Under the pieces are notes generated by a model. The model was not told the origin of the DNA, did no database searches, and saw nothing but the letters and a program-made list of their open reading frames with translations. A program made the translations under genes and the position numbers. Source: Burkholderiaceae bacterium (GTDB taxonomy: Bacteria; Pseudomonadota; Gammaproteobacteria; Burkholderiales; Burkholderiaceae_C). From it: a DNA stretch of 64,000 bases. Every line of letters begins with the position of its first letter. Position 1 is the stretch's first letter. Positions 17,231 to 25,796 of this stretch are shown one piece after another. The stretch covers positions 90,992 through 154,991 of the forward strand of contig CAJYPV010000004.1 of the NCBI GenBank assembly GCA_913776825.1, in the 5' to 3' direction.

Positions 17231-19828
17231 TCAAGCCATCGCGGCGCGGTCGGAGGGCGAGGTGCCGGCGAGCGTGGTGCCGGACGCTGCGCTGTGCACG
17301 TCGCTGAGCGCAGCGCCCGACGCGACTGTGGCGGCCGTGGCGGCCTCGATCGAGTTTGGGCTCGACGCCACACCTCGCGGTGCGCCACCCTGCGCGTCCA
17401 GCGGGGTGAACTGGCGCAGATCGACCTGCGCCTGACTGAACTCGAACCACGGGTCGGGCTCGCCATCGAGCGCGAACTGCAATTCCTGCCACAGCGCGCG
17501 CCGGCCCTCGGCGTCGTCGAGGATGCGCCGCTTCACATGGTCCAGGCCCACCCGGGCGACGTAATGGACCGTGCGCTCCAGATACCAGCCTTCCTTCCGA
17601 TAGAGCTGCATGAAGGCGCCGGTGTACTCCAGCACCTCTTCGGGCGTCTTGAGCTTGGTGAAGAAATGCGCGACCTCGGTCTTGATGCCGCCGTTGCCGG
17701 CGATGACCATCTCCCAGCCCGAGTCCACGCCGATGATGCCGACGTCCTTGATGCCGGCCTCCGCGCAATTGCGGGGGCAACCGCTGACGGCGAACTTCAC
17801 CTTGTGCGGTGCGTACATGCGCCACATCGCCCGTTCCAGGTCCTTGCCCATCTGGGTGCTGTCCTGCGTGCCCATGCGGCACCACTCGGAACCGACACAG
17901 GTCTTCACCGTGCGCAGCGCCTTGGCATAGGCATGACCGCTGGGCATGCCGATGTCACGCCACACGTTCACCAGGTCTTCCTTCTTCACGCCCAGCAGAT
18001 CGATGCGCTGTCCGCCGGTGACCTTCACCGTCGGGATCTTGTATTTGTCGACCGCATCGGCGATGCGGCGCAGCTCATTGGCGGAGGTCTCGCCGCCCCA
18101 CATGCGCGGGATCACCGAATAGGTGCCGTCCTTCTGGATGTTGGCGTGGCTGCGCTCATTGATGAAGCGCGATTGCGGATCGTCGACCGCTTCCTTCGGC
18201 CAGGACGAGATCAGGTAGTAGTTCAGCGCGGGGCGGCAGGTGGCGCAGCCGTTGGGCGTCTTCCAGTCCAGCTGCTGGAACACATCGGCCATGCGCACCA
18301 GATGCTGCTGGAAGATGGCGTCCCGCACTTCCTGATGGCTGTGCTCGGTGCAGCCGCAGACGGCCTTTTTCTTCGGCGTGGTGGAGTAATCACCGCCCGC
18401 CGTGACCATCAGCAACTGCTCGACCAGGCCGGTGCAGGAGCCGCAGGAGGCACTGGCCTTGGTGTGCTTGCGCACCTCTTCCAGCGTGAACAGCCCCTTG
18501 TCCTTGATCGCCTTGCACACGGCGCCCTTGCTCACGCCATTGCAGCCGCAGACCTCGTCGCTGTCGGCCATCGCGGCGGCGCGGTTCTGGCCTTGATGGC
18601 CGACATCGCCCAGATTGCTCTCACCGAACATCAGCTTGTCGCGGATGTCGGCGATGCGCCGGCCGTCACGCAGCAGCTTGAAGTACCAGCTGCCATCGAC
18701 GGTGTCGCCATACAGGCAGGCGCCGACCAGGCGATCGTCCTTGATCACCAGTTTCTTGTAGATGCCGGCGAAGGGGTCGCTCATCACGATCTCTTCGGTG
18801 CCCTCGCCGCCCATGAAGTCACCGGCGGAGAACAGATCGATGCCCGTGACCTTGAGCTTGGTGCTGGTCTGGCTGCCCAGATAACGACCGATGCCGAACT
18901 GCGCCAGATGATTCGCGCAGACCTTGCCCTGCTCGAACAGCGGCGCCACCAGCCCATAGGCCATGCCCCGGTGCGCAGCGCACTCGCCGACCGCATAGAT
19001 GCGGGGATCGGTGACGGTCTGCAGCGTGTCGCTGACCACGATGCCGCGCTGGCAATGCAGGCCGGCGCGCTCCGCCAGAGCAGTGTTCGGACGGATGCCG
19101 GCGGCCATCACCACCAGGTCGGCCGGGATTTCCTCGCCGCCACGCAGGCGCACGGCCATCACACGGCCGTCCCGGTCGCCGATCAGGGCTTCGGTCTGCG
19201 CGCCCATGCGAAAGCGCAGGCCGCGGGACTGCAACGACTGACGCAGCAGCGCCCCGGCCTGGTCGTCGAGCTGGCGTTCCATCAGCCACTCGTTCAGATG
19301 CACCACCGTGACCTGCATGCCGCGACGCATGAGGCCGTTCGCGGCCTCCAGCCCCAGCAGCCCGCCGCCGATCACCACCGCGTGGCGATAGCGGGCGGCG
19401 GCGTCGATCATCGTCTGGGTGTCGGTGATGTCGCGGTAGCCGATCACGCCGGCCAGCTCCTTGCCGGGCACGGGCAACAGGAACGGCGTCGATCCGGTCG
19501 CGATCAGCAGCCGGTCATAGGCGGCGGTGGTGCCGTCGTCGGCCGTCACCTGCCGGCGCACGCGATCGATGCCGGTCACCGTCTTGCCCAGGTGCAGGCG
19601 GATGCCGTTGTCCTCATACCAGGACAGCGGATTGAGGATGATCTCGTCCAGCGTCTGCTCACCGGCCAGCACCGGACTGAGCAGGATGCGGTTGTAGTTG
19701 GGGTGCGGTTCGGCGCCGAAGACGGTGATGTCGTAGAGGTCGGGCGCGATCTTCAGCAGCTCTTCGAGCGTCCGCACCCCGGCCATGCCGTTGCCGACCA
19801 TCACCAGTTTCATCCGTGTCGTGCTCAT
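17231..19828 (-). CDS. nirB: Nitrite reductase (NADH) large subunit
   Basis: Siroheme and [4Fe-4S] enzyme reducing nitrite to ammonium with NADH in the cytoplasm. Domains in order: pyridine nucleotide-disulphide oxidoreductase (MVGNGMAGVRTLEEL and IGGGLLGLEAANGL for FAD and NADH), a BFD-type [2Fe-2S] region (CGCNGVSKGAVC, CGSCTGLVEQLL), then the nitrite/sulfite reductase ferredoxin-like and siroheme domains with TCVGSEWCRMG and SGCPRNCAEAGIKDVG supplying the cluster cysteines. The 865 residues exceed the usual 845 or so because of a C-terminal tail of about 55 residues rich in Ala, Ser and Thr. nirB follows nrtD by about 190 bases. Confidence 0.97.
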   Translation of the reverse strand: MSTTRMKLVMVGNGMAGVRTLEELLKIAPDLYDITVFGAEPHPNYNRILLSPVLAGEQTLDEIILNPLSWYEDNGIRLHLGKTVTGIDRVRRQVTADDGTTAAYDRLLIATGSTPFLLPVPGKELAGVIGYRDITDTQTMIDAAARYRHAVVIGGGLLGLEAANGLMRRGMQVTVVHLNEWLMERQLDDQAGALLRQSLQSRGLRFRMGAQTEALIGDRDGRVMAVRLRGGEEIPADLVVMAAGIRPNTALAERAGLHCQRGIVVSDTLQTVTDPRIYAVGECAAHRGMAYGLVAPLFEQGKVCANHLAQFGIGRYLGSQTSTKLKVTGIDLFSAGDFMGGEGTEEIVMSDPFAGIYKKLVIKDDRLVGACLYGDTVDGSWYFKLLRDGRRIADIRDKLMFGESNLGDVGHQGQNRAAAMADSDEVCGCNGVSKGAVCKAIKDKGLFTLEEVRKHTKASASCGSCTGLVEQLLMVTAGGDYSTTPKKKAVCGCTEHSHQEVRDAIFQQHLVRMADVFQQLDWKTPNGCATCRPALNYYLISSWPKEAVDDPQSRFINERSHANIQKDGTYSVIPRMWGGETSANELRRIADAVDKYKIPTVKVTGGQRIDLLGVKKEDLVNVWRDIGMPSGHAYAKALRTVKTCVGSEWCRMGTQDSTQMGKDLERAMWRMYAPHKVKFAVSGCPRNCAEAGIKDVGIIGVDSGWEMVIAGNGGIKTEVAHFFTKLKTPEEVLEYTGAFMQLYRKEGWYLERTVHYVARVGLDHVKRRILDDAEGRRALWQELQFALDGEPDPWFEFSQAQVDLRQFTPLDAQGGAPRGVASSPNSIEAATAATVASGAALSDVHSAASGTTLAGTSPSDRAAMA

Positions 19829-20019
19829 GTGCGGGTCTCCTTGGGCAGCGCTCCGCCACGCCGGTTGGGCTGGCGCTGCGGCTGGGCAGGTCTTGCTGCG
19901 TCTGCAGTTGATGCGGTGGCTGCAGTTGCTGTTGTGGCTGCGGGTTCTTCGGGTCTTGCGATGAATGCGGTACGCCGGTCGATTCAGACGTTTCGGGCGA
20001 TGCGCGCGATCAGGGCTCG

Positions 20020-20820
20020 TCAGGCCGCCGCGTCGTGGTGTCGATGCCGGCTGTAGAGGAAGTCGATCACCGCCTTGCGCGCGTGCATGTAGCCGGGGTC
20101 TTCGGCCAATGCGACGCGGTCACGGGGTCGGGGCAGGTCGATGGACAGGACCTCGCCGATGGTCGCGGCGGGGCCGTTGGTCATCATCACCACGCGGTCG
20201 GAGAGCAGCACGGCCTCATCGACATCGTGGGTGACCATCACCACGGTGCTGCGGGTGCGGGCCACGATCTTCAGCAGCTCGTCCTGCAAATGCGCGCGGG
20301 TGAGCGCATCCAGCGCGCCGAAGGGCTCGTCCATCAGCAGCACCTTGGGTTGCATGGCCAGGGCGCGGGCGATGCCGACGCGCTGCTTCATCCCGCCGGA
20401 GATTTCATGCGGCCGTTTGTGCATCGCATGGCCCATGCCGACGAGTTGCAGGGCGGCATCGGTGCGGGCGTCCAGCTGTGGCCTGGACTCGGTGCGGCCG
20501 AACACCGATTCCACCGCCAGCCGCACGTTGTCGAAGCAGCTGAGCCAGGGCAGCAGCGAATGGTTCTGGAACACGACGGCCCGGTCGGGACCCGGCCCGG
20601 CGATCTCCCGCCCGTCGCAGAGCAGTCCGCCCGACGACGGCCGGATCAGTCCGGCCATCAGGTTGAGCAGCGTGGACTTGCCGCAGCCCGAGTGCCCGAT
20701 CAGCGTCACGAACTCGCCCTGCGCGATGTCCAGATCGATCTCCCGCAGCGCATGGAACCGCCCCTGCCTCGAGGCAAACACCATCTCGACCTGCTGAATG
20801 CGAATGAATGAATCGCTCAT
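20020..20820 (-). CDS. nrtD: Nitrate ABC transporter, ATP-binding protein
   Basis: ATPase of the nitrate/sulfonate/taurine-type importer. Walker A is GHSGCGKST, the signature SGGMKQR, Walker B VLLMDEPF, with the family-typical GPGPDRAVVFQNHSLLPWL before it. The length of 266 residues is normal for NrtD, with no fused solute-binding domain as in cyanobacterial NrtC. The ATG at 20820 is chosen because GAGG lies 8-9 bases upstream; an ATG at 20826 is too close to it. The gene is separated from nrtB by a 220-base stretch containing a duplicated repeat. Confidence 0.94.
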   Translation of the reverse strand: MSDSFIRIQQVEMVFASRQGRFHALREIDLDIAQGEFVTLIGHSGCGKSTLLNLMAGLIRPSSGGLLCDGREIAGPGPDRAVVFQNHSLLPWLSCFDNVRLAVESVFGRTESRPQLDARTDAALQLVGMGHAMHKRPHEISGGMKQRVGIARALAMQPKVLLMDEPFGALDALTRAHLQDELLKIVARTRSTVVMVTHDVDEAVLLSDRVVMMTNGPAATIGEVLSIDLPRPRDRVALAEDPGYMHARKAVIDFLYSRHRHHDAAA

Positions 20821-20881
20821 CACCATCACCTCATCTCGATAGAACACCAACCGACACCACGACAACGGAGGCCCCCGGCCG

Positions 20882-21057
20882 ACACGTCCAGCGGAGCACG
20901 GAGATCCGGCTCTGCCGGGCTCCTGCTCGCCCCCTCGGGGGGCCGGCTTCAGCCGGTAGGGGGGGCCATCCACAACACGTCCAGCGGAGCACGGAGATCC
21001 GGCTTTGCCGGGCTCCTGCTCGCCCCCTGGGGGGCCGGCGTCAGCCGGTAGGGGGGG
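20882..21057. repeat. Tandem pair of a GC-rich palindromic repeat inside the nitrate operon
   Basis: Two nearly identical copies (start 20882 and 20975, period 93) of a unit with three small dyads: CCGGCTTTGCCGG, CCCCCTxGGGGGG and CCGGCxTCAGCCGG. Only a few substitutions separate the copies. The structure resembles REP-type intergenic repeats of Burkholderiales. The second copy supplies the last codons and the stop of nrtB. Confidence 0.85.
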
Positions 21058-22003
21058 ATCCGTCGACTACCCCGATCAGCTTCATCAACATCGCTTCGAG
21101 CAGCATGCCGATGGCGCCGATCACGAAGATCGCAATCAGGATGTGCTGGACATTCAGGTTGTTCCACTCGTCCCACACCCAGAAGCCGATGCCCACGCCG
21201 CCGGTCAGCATCTCCGCCGCCACGATCACCAGCCAGGCGGTGCCCACCGACAGGCGCACGCCCGTCAGCAGATACGGCAACACCGCCGGCAGCAGGATGC
21301 GCGTCATCAGCTTCCATTCCGACAGCTGCAGCACCCGGGCGACATTCAGATAGTCCTGCGGCACCCGCTGCACGCCGACCGCGGTGTTCACCACCATCGG
21401 CCAGATCGAGCAGATGAAGATGGTCCAGATGGCCGCCGGATTGGCGCTCTTGAACACCAGCAATCCGATTGGCAACCAGGCCAGCGGCGAGACCGGCTTG
21501 AGCAGGCTGATCAGCGGCGAGAGCATGCGGCTCGCGAATTCGAAACGGCCGATCAGAAAGCCCAGCGGAATGCCGACCAGCGCCGCCAACCCGAAACCCA
21601 CGCCGACGCGCTGCAGCGAATACAGCACGTTCCAGCCGATGCCCTGGTCATTCGGCCCGCGGCGATAGAACGGATCGGCGAACAGCGCCACCGCCGCGTC
21701 CCAGGTCGAGCCGGGCGTCGGGAAGCTGCCGCCCTTGAGCGTCGCCAGGAACCACACCAGCCACAGCAGGCCCAGGCCGGTCAGCGGCGGCAGCACCCGC
21801 ATCCAGAGGGCGCGCCAGTCCGTCGCGCGGCGTGATGTCTCGGCAGCGCGGCGCACGACGGGCACGGCAGCAGACGAAGACCGGTCGTCCCGCCCCGGTG
21901 ACGCCAAGGAGGCGGACGAAGCGGGCGCAGGCACCGCCGCCGATGTCGTGCCGCCGGGCTCGGACGCCGCCTCGCCGGGGGAATGGAAGACTGCACTCAC
22001 CAT
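21041..22003 (-). CDS. nrtB: Nitrate ABC transporter, permease protein
   Basis: Inner-membrane permease of the NrtABD importer. About 65 Ala/Ser/Pro-rich N-terminal residues precede six hydrophobic segments. The cytoplasmic coupling loop is seen in EWKLMTRILLPAVLPYLLTGVR-type sequence near residue 240 (EAA motif). The ATG at 22003 has AAGGAG six bases upstream. The gene follows nrtA by 37 bases. Its last residues SPPTG and the TGA are encoded by the repeat copy at 20975-21057, which suggests that repeat insertion replaced the original end. Confidence 0.94.
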   Translation of the reverse strand: MVSAVFHSPGEAASEPGGTTSAAVPAPASSASLASPGRDDRSSSAAVPVVRRAAETSRRATDWRALWMRVLPPLTGLGLLWLVWFLATLKGGSFPTPGSTWDAAVALFADPFYRRGPNDQGIGWNVLYSLQRVGVGFGLAALVGIPLGFLIGRFEFASRMLSPLISLLKPVSPLAWLPIGLLVFKSANPAAIWTIFICSIWPMVVNTAVGVQRVPQDYLNVARVLQLSEWKLMTRILLPAVLPYLLTGVRLSVGTAWLVIVAAEMLTGGVGIGFWVWDEWNNLNVQHILIAIFVIGAIGMLLEAMLMKLIGVVDGSPPTG

Positions 22004-22040
22004 GTCGAACTCCTTGCGACGAATCGGATGGGCTCGGCGA

Positions 22041-23261
22041 TCAGCCGCGGACCTTGAAGCTGTCGGCGTACCTGGCGGGATCCTTGCCGTCCCACACCAC
22101 GCCATCGATGAGCTTGGCGCTGCGCAGGCTGTCCTGCGGCACGCTCACCCCCAGGGCGCCGGCGGCCTGCCGGTAGAGCTCGATCTGATTGATCTGGCGC
22201 GCCACGCCCAGATAGTCCGGATGCGCCTTGAGCAAGCCCCAGCGCTTGTGCTGGGTGAGGAACCACATGCCGTCCGAGAGCCAGGGGAAGTTGACCTGGC
22301 CGTCGTTGAAGAACTTCATGTAGTTGGGGTCGTCCCAGGTCTTGCCCAGTCCGTTCTGATAACGGCCGAGGATGCGCTGATTGATCGCATCGACGCTGGT
22401 GTTGACGTAGGCCTTGTCCGCGATGGTCTCGGCCATCTTCTGCTTGTTGGACAGGCTGGCATCGATCCAGCGACTGGCCTCCAGCACCGCCATGATCACC
22501 GCCCGCGCGGTGTTCGGGTACTTCTTGACGAAGTCGCCGGTGGTGCCCAGCACCTTCTCGGGATGGTCCTTCCAGATGTCCTGGGTGGTGGCGGCGGTGA
22601 CGCCGATGCCATCGATGATGGCGCGATGGTTCCAGGGCTCGCCGACGCAGAAGCCATCCATGTTGCCCACCCGCATGTTGGCCACCATCTGCGGCGGCGG
22701 CACGGTGATCACCTTGGCGGCCTGCATCGGATTCACGCCCGCGGCGGCCAGCCAGTAATACAGCCACATCGCATGGGTGCCGGTGGGGAAGGTCTGGGCG
22801 AAGGTGTAGTCGCGCGGCTGGGCCCGCATGACCTTGGCGAGCGAGGCGCCGTCCGTCGCGCCCGCATCGGCCAGCTTCTTCGACAAGGTGATCGCCTGAC
22901 CGTTGTTGTTGAGGGTCATCAGCACCGCCATGTCCTTCTTCGGACCGGCCACGCCGAGATGCACGCCATAGACCAGCCCGTACAGCACATGGGCCATGTC
23001 GAGCTCGCCGTTGACCAGCTTGTCGCGCACGCCGGCCCAGGAGGATTCCTTGGTCGGCACGATCTTGATGCCGTACTTCTTGTCGAAGCCCAGGGCGGCG
23101 GCCATCACCACCGAGGCGCAATCGGTCAGCGGGATGAAGCCGATGCGCACCTCCTCCTTCTCCGGTTTGTCCGAGCCCGCCGCCCAGGCGCCGCCGGGGA
23201 GCGCACCGAGTCCGGACAGGGCGGCCCCTGCGGCGAGCACCTTGCGACGTTCCGCACTCAT
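22041..23261 (-). CDS. nrtA: Nitrate ABC transporter, substrate-binding protein
   Basis: Periplasmic nitrate-binding protein of the NrtA/NMT1-like family. The N-terminus MSAERRKVLAAGAALSGLG carries a twin-arginine-like signal with an Ala cleavage region (AWA). The mature part contains VRIGFIPLTDCASVVMAAAL, GTHAMWLYYWLAAAG and VGEPWNHRAI, typical of nitrate binders. The ATG at 23261 is preceded by GGAGGG at ideal spacing. It is the first structural gene of the operon and lies 121 bases downstream of the leader terminator. Confidence 0.95.
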   Translation of the reverse strand: MSAERRKVLAAGAALSGLGALPGGAWAAGSDKPEKEEVRIGFIPLTDCASVVMAAALGFDKKYGIKIVPTKESSWAGVRDKLVNGELDMAHVLYGLVYGVHLGVAGPKKDMAVLMTLNNNGQAITLSKKLADAGATDGASLAKVMRAQPRDYTFAQTFPTGTHAMWLYYWLAAAGVNPMQAAKVITVPPPQMVANMRVGNMDGFCVGEPWNHRAIIDGIGVTAATTQDIWKDHPEKVLGTTGDFVKKYPNTARAVIMAVLEASRWIDASLSNKQKMAETIADKAYVNTSVDAINQRILGRYQNGLGKTWDDPNYMKFFNDGQVNFPWLSDGMWFLTQHKRWGLLKAHPDYLGVARQINQIELYRQAAGALGVSVPQDSLRSAKLIDGVVWDGKDPARYADSFKVRG

Positions 23262-23381
23262 CAAACCCTCCTTCGACCCTTGAGAACCGTTGTGCATTCA
23301 AGATCTCCGATGACGCGCGGCGCCGCGCAGGCGGTCCGCCATGTGCCGACCCGACCCGGTGCTGACACCGGAGCGGAAAAC

Positions 23382-23444
23382 AAAAAAAGGCGTCGCGATC
23401 GGATGGTTCAGCGCCATGCGCTGGACACACCGGATCGGACGCCT
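23382..23444 (-). terminator. Leader (attenuator) terminator upstream of nrtA
   Basis: On the minus strand AGGCGTC plus CGATC pairs with GATCG (one bulged C) plus GACGCCT and is followed by seven T. It lies inside the nrtA leader rather than after a gene. Its 5' arm overlaps the hairpin P2 (23437-23450), so the two structures exclude each other, as in ANTAR-controlled attenuators. Confidence 0.88.
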
Positions 23445-23492
23445 TTGTCCTGCCCGTTGAAGAGGCTGGAGGTCCACGCCGTTGCAGACCTC
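23437..23492 (-). promoter_or_regulatory. Two-hexaloop antiterminator (ANTAR target) in the nrtA leader
   Basis: P1 (23469-23492) is a nine-pair stem, GAGGTCTGC with GTGGACCTC, around the hexaloop AACGGC. P2 (23437-23450) is GGAC/GTCC around the hexaloop AAAGGC. Both loops have A at position 1 and G at position 4, the invariant residues of ANTAR-binding hairpins as described for NasR- and AmiR-type systems. P2 competes with the terminator. nasT, encoding an ANTAR protein, is the adjacent gene. Confidence 0.8.
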
Positions 23493-23503
23493 ACGGAGTT
23501 CAT

Positions 23504-23519
23504 TGCATGAAGCGTGCCA
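23504..23519 (-). promoter_or_regulatory. Sigma-54 type promoter of the nitrate operon
   Basis: TGGCACG-CTTC-ATGCA on the minus strand matches the consensus TGGCACG-N4-TTGCA at all but one position, with GG and GC at exact -24/-12 spacing. Transcription would start near 23493, one base before P1. Nitrogen-regulated control by NtrC is then expected, but I found no perfect NtrC site. Confidence 0.72.
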
Positions 23520-23650
23520 GTGGCACCGGCCTGCCGTCGCGTTTAGGTCGCTCAGAGGAGAACGCCCCCTCGCGCGCCGTCGTGGCGCACGGCACCGGCC
23601 CCCCGCGACTGGGCGGATGCGCCAACGCGGTGCGGTCTGCGGTGCAAACC

Positions 23651-23669
23651 CTGGTGCAGGCTGCACCAG
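23651..23669. promoter_or_regulatory. Perfect 19-bp inverted repeat CTGGTGCAG-G-CTGCACCAG
   Basis: Nine-base arms around a single G, lying 10 bases after the nasT stop and about 130 bases upstream of the sigma-54 promoter. The GGTGC/GCACC elements recall NtrC half-sites, but the arms are in the reverse order compared with known NtrC boxes. It could instead be a stem-loop at the end of nasT; no T-run follows. Confidence 0.45.
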
Positions 23670-23678
23670 GAGCGGCCT

Positions 23679-24347
23679 TCAGCCCGATCGCAGCAGGTCG
23701 TTCGCGTCGATCACCCGTTGCGCCACCTGCGCCAGGGTTTCGCCGCGATCCATCGCCAGTTTGCGCAGCCGCTGATGGGCGCGTTCCTCGTCCAGGCCCA
23801 TCTCCCGCATCAGGATGCCTTTGGCCCGGTCCAGCGTCTTGCGGGACGCGAGTTGCGCCTGCGCCTTGCTGAGCTCTTCGCGCAGGGCCAGGTCTTGCTC
23901 GAACCGCGCGATCGCCACCTGCAGCACCGGCGCCAGTCGCTGCATCTGCAGGCCGGCGACGACATAAGCGCTGACCCCGGCCTGAATGGCGCGGCGCATC
24001 GGCGCCTGGTCGGCATCCTCGGCGAAGACCACCACCGGGCGCGGCAGCCGTTCGGACAAGGTGGCGAGGTTTTCCAGCGTGTCGCGGGTGGGCGACTCCG
24101 CATCGACGATGACCACATCGGGCTGCAGCCGCAGCACACAGTCGTGGATCAGCGTGGCCTGCTCGATCACGCCCACCACCTCGCAGCCCTGACGCACCAG
24201 CTCATCGCGCAGCAGATCGACGCGGTGGGCACCGTCATCGATGAGCAGCACGCGCAGGCCGGCGGTGAACGTCGCGAGTGGGGAAGCGGGCGGCAGGGTC
24301 ACGCGGCAGCCGGCGCAAGTTTCATGCCGATCGGCGGTCTCCCGCAT
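23679..24347 (-). CDS. nasT: ANTAR-domain response regulator, antiterminator of the nitrate operon
   Basis: 222-residue protein with an N-terminal receiver-like domain (LRVLLIDDGAHRVDLL, then DVVIVDAESPTRDTLENL) and a C-terminal ANTAR RNA-binding domain (KTLDRAKGILMREMGLDEE, RAHQRLRKLAMDRGETLAQV). This is the NasT/AmiR architecture. It should bind the hexaloop hairpins in the nrtA leader and prevent termination when nitrate is present. A NasS-type nitrate sensor partner is not in the window. The ATG at 24347 gives an N-terminus of normal length, but the ribosome binding site is weak; a GTG at 24302 is an alternative. Confidence 0.9.
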   Translation of the reverse strand: MRETADRHETCAGCRVTLPPASPLATFTAGLRVLLIDDGAHRVDLLRDELVRQGCEVVGVIEQATLIHDCVLRLQPDVVIVDAESPTRDTLENLATLSERLPRPVVVFAEDADQAPMRRAIQAGVSAYVVAGLQMQRLAPVLQVAIARFEQDLALREELSKAQAQLASRKTLDRAKGILMREMGLDEERAHQRLRKLAMDRGETLAQVAQRVIDANDLLRSG

Positions 24348-24491
24348 CCGGAGCGTGTGGCGCCCTCGCCCCGGATGCGGCCGCTGCGGCGGATTCAAGG
24401 GAGCCCAGGTCGTGGTTTCAGGGGGCTGCCACCCGAAGGCTGTCGGCATAAGGTCGGGCCGCACCGACCACGCACGGTGCCAGGAGTTCCC

Positions 24492-25574
24492 ATGAGCCAC
24501 CGGATCACGCCCCGCCGCCCTCCCCCCGACCAGACCATCCTTCCCCGCGCAGGACGGCGCCCCGGCACGGCGCTGGTGTGGGCCCTGGCGGGCGTTCTGG
24601 CGATGCCGTTGGGGCTGTCGGCCCAGACTTTCGAAGCAGAGACCGTGGTGGATGTGTCGGTGCCCGGGCAGTCGATCGTGCGGCGCAGCGATCCCTTCAC
24701 GCAAGCCGGCACGCTGGTCGACGGACAGCGTCTGGTGACGCGGGCGAGCGACCTGGACGGCGAGGGGCAGGTCCAGGTCAACGTCAGCGCCATGACGGCG
24801 CCGGGCCGCATGGGGCTTTTCGCCCGCAGCACGGCGTCGTTGACCACGTCGCAGAACGATGTCTGGAGCGCGTCCTGGGGGGAAGCCTCGGCCACGATCA
24901 GCGACCGCTTCATCCTCAGCTGTCCGACCTGCGTGGTCGGCAGCGTGGGTTGGTTGACCGTGTCTTTGCGCATGGACGGCACCACGCGGCTGGACGGCCT
25001 TGACCACACGGGCGCCGGCGGCAATACCCGGTTTTACGGCTCGGGCGGCTGGGGCACCTCGTTCTCGATGCATGCGCAGAACGTCCCGTGGGAACCCTCG
25101 CCGGATCCGAACGATTTCGACCCGGATCCTTCCAGGATCGTTCGCTCCACGTGGGAAAGGAATATCTGGAGCAACGACGGTCCTGATAGCGAGGGCCGCA
25201 ACGATTGGGATGCACTGACCGTCGCCTTCGTCTTCGGGGAGCCGATCGACTTCCAATGGACCGCCTCGGTCGTCACCCTGGCGATGGTGGGACCGCAGTC
25301 CCAGACGCCCGAGGCGGGCGGCGTCTCGGGCCGAGCGCTGGCGGAGGTCGACCGGGCGCAATCCTTCATCTGGGATGGGATCACCGTGCTGGGCAGCAAC
25401 CAGCAGCCCGTCGCCGGCCTCGTCGCCCTCAACGCCAACGGCGTGGACTACGCCCACAGCTTCGCCACCGCTGTACCGGAGCCCAGCTCGTGGCTGCTGA
25501 TGGGCGCGGGGGCGGCGCTGCTGGGCGTGCTGGCACGCCGGCGGCGGCAGGGCGCCAGCGTCTCGCTGGCCTAG
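24492..25574 (+). CDS. Secreted PEP-CTERM sorting-signal protein
   Basis: 360-residue exported protein. The N-terminus has a basic stretch and a hydrophobic signal sequence (about residues 28-45) ending GLSAQ. The C-terminus is a textbook PEP-CTERM signal: VPEPSSW, a hydrophobic segment LLMGAGAALLGVLA and a final RRRR cluster, so the protein is expected to be cut and anchored by an exosortase. The central part is Asp-, Trp- and Thr-rich, probably beta-rich, and I do not recognise a family. AGGAG five bases before the ATG fixes the start. No exosortase or exopolysaccharide genes are in the window. It is divergent from nasT. Confidence 0.9.
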   Translation: MSHRITPRRPPPDQTILPRAGRRPGTALVWALAGVLAMPLGLSAQTFEAETVVDVSVPGQSIVRRSDPFTQAGTLVDGQRLVTRASDLDGEGQVQVNVSAMTAPGRMGLFARSTASLTTSQNDVWSASWGEASATISDRFILSCPTCVVGSVGWLTVSLRMDGTTRLDGLDHTGAGGNTRFYGSGGWGTSFSMHAQNVPWEPSPDPNDFDPDPSRIVRSTWERNIWSNDGPDSEGRNDWDALTVAFVFGEPIDFQWTASVVTLAMVGPQSQTPEAGGVSGRALAEVDRAQSFIWDGITVLGSNQQPVAGLVALNANGVDYAHSFATAVPEPSSWLLMGAGAALLGVLARRRRQGASVSLA

Positions 25575-25683
25575 GAGCGCGTCGCGATGCAGCGCCCACG
25601 CGCTCGGCTGGCGCGCGCCCAAGGGTAAACACGCAGTCGACGGGCCGCCTCGCCCGATGCGTCGTCCACGTCATCCATCTCCC

Positions 25684-25701
25684 GTTTACGTTAACGTCAA
25701 C
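25684..25701. promoter_or_regulatory. Palindromic operator upstream of icmF
   Basis: GTTTACGTTAACGTCAAC is an 18-bp near-perfect palindrome with the core ACGTTAACGT, about 95 bases before the icmF start. Operators of this ACGT-rich type are used by LiuR-like MerR regulators of branched-chain acid catabolism in proteobacteria, which would suit icmF, but the regulator gene is not here. Confidence 0.6.
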
Positions 25702-25796
25702 CGACGCCTAGAATCGACGAACGCTTGACCGATCGTCCGAGAACAAAGGGCACCGCGGCCGACCCGGCCTGCAGGCGCGCCCGCTGGAGACATGCC

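Noticed and set aside
17177..20056. A 959-codon plus-strand frame opposite nirB
   Set aside because: It is antisense to nirB, with no recognisable domain.
23641..23680. NtrC binding sites upstream of the sigma-54 promoter
   Set aside because: GGTGC/GCACC elements are present, but order and spacing do not match the 17-bp NtrC box, so I list only the inverted repeat.
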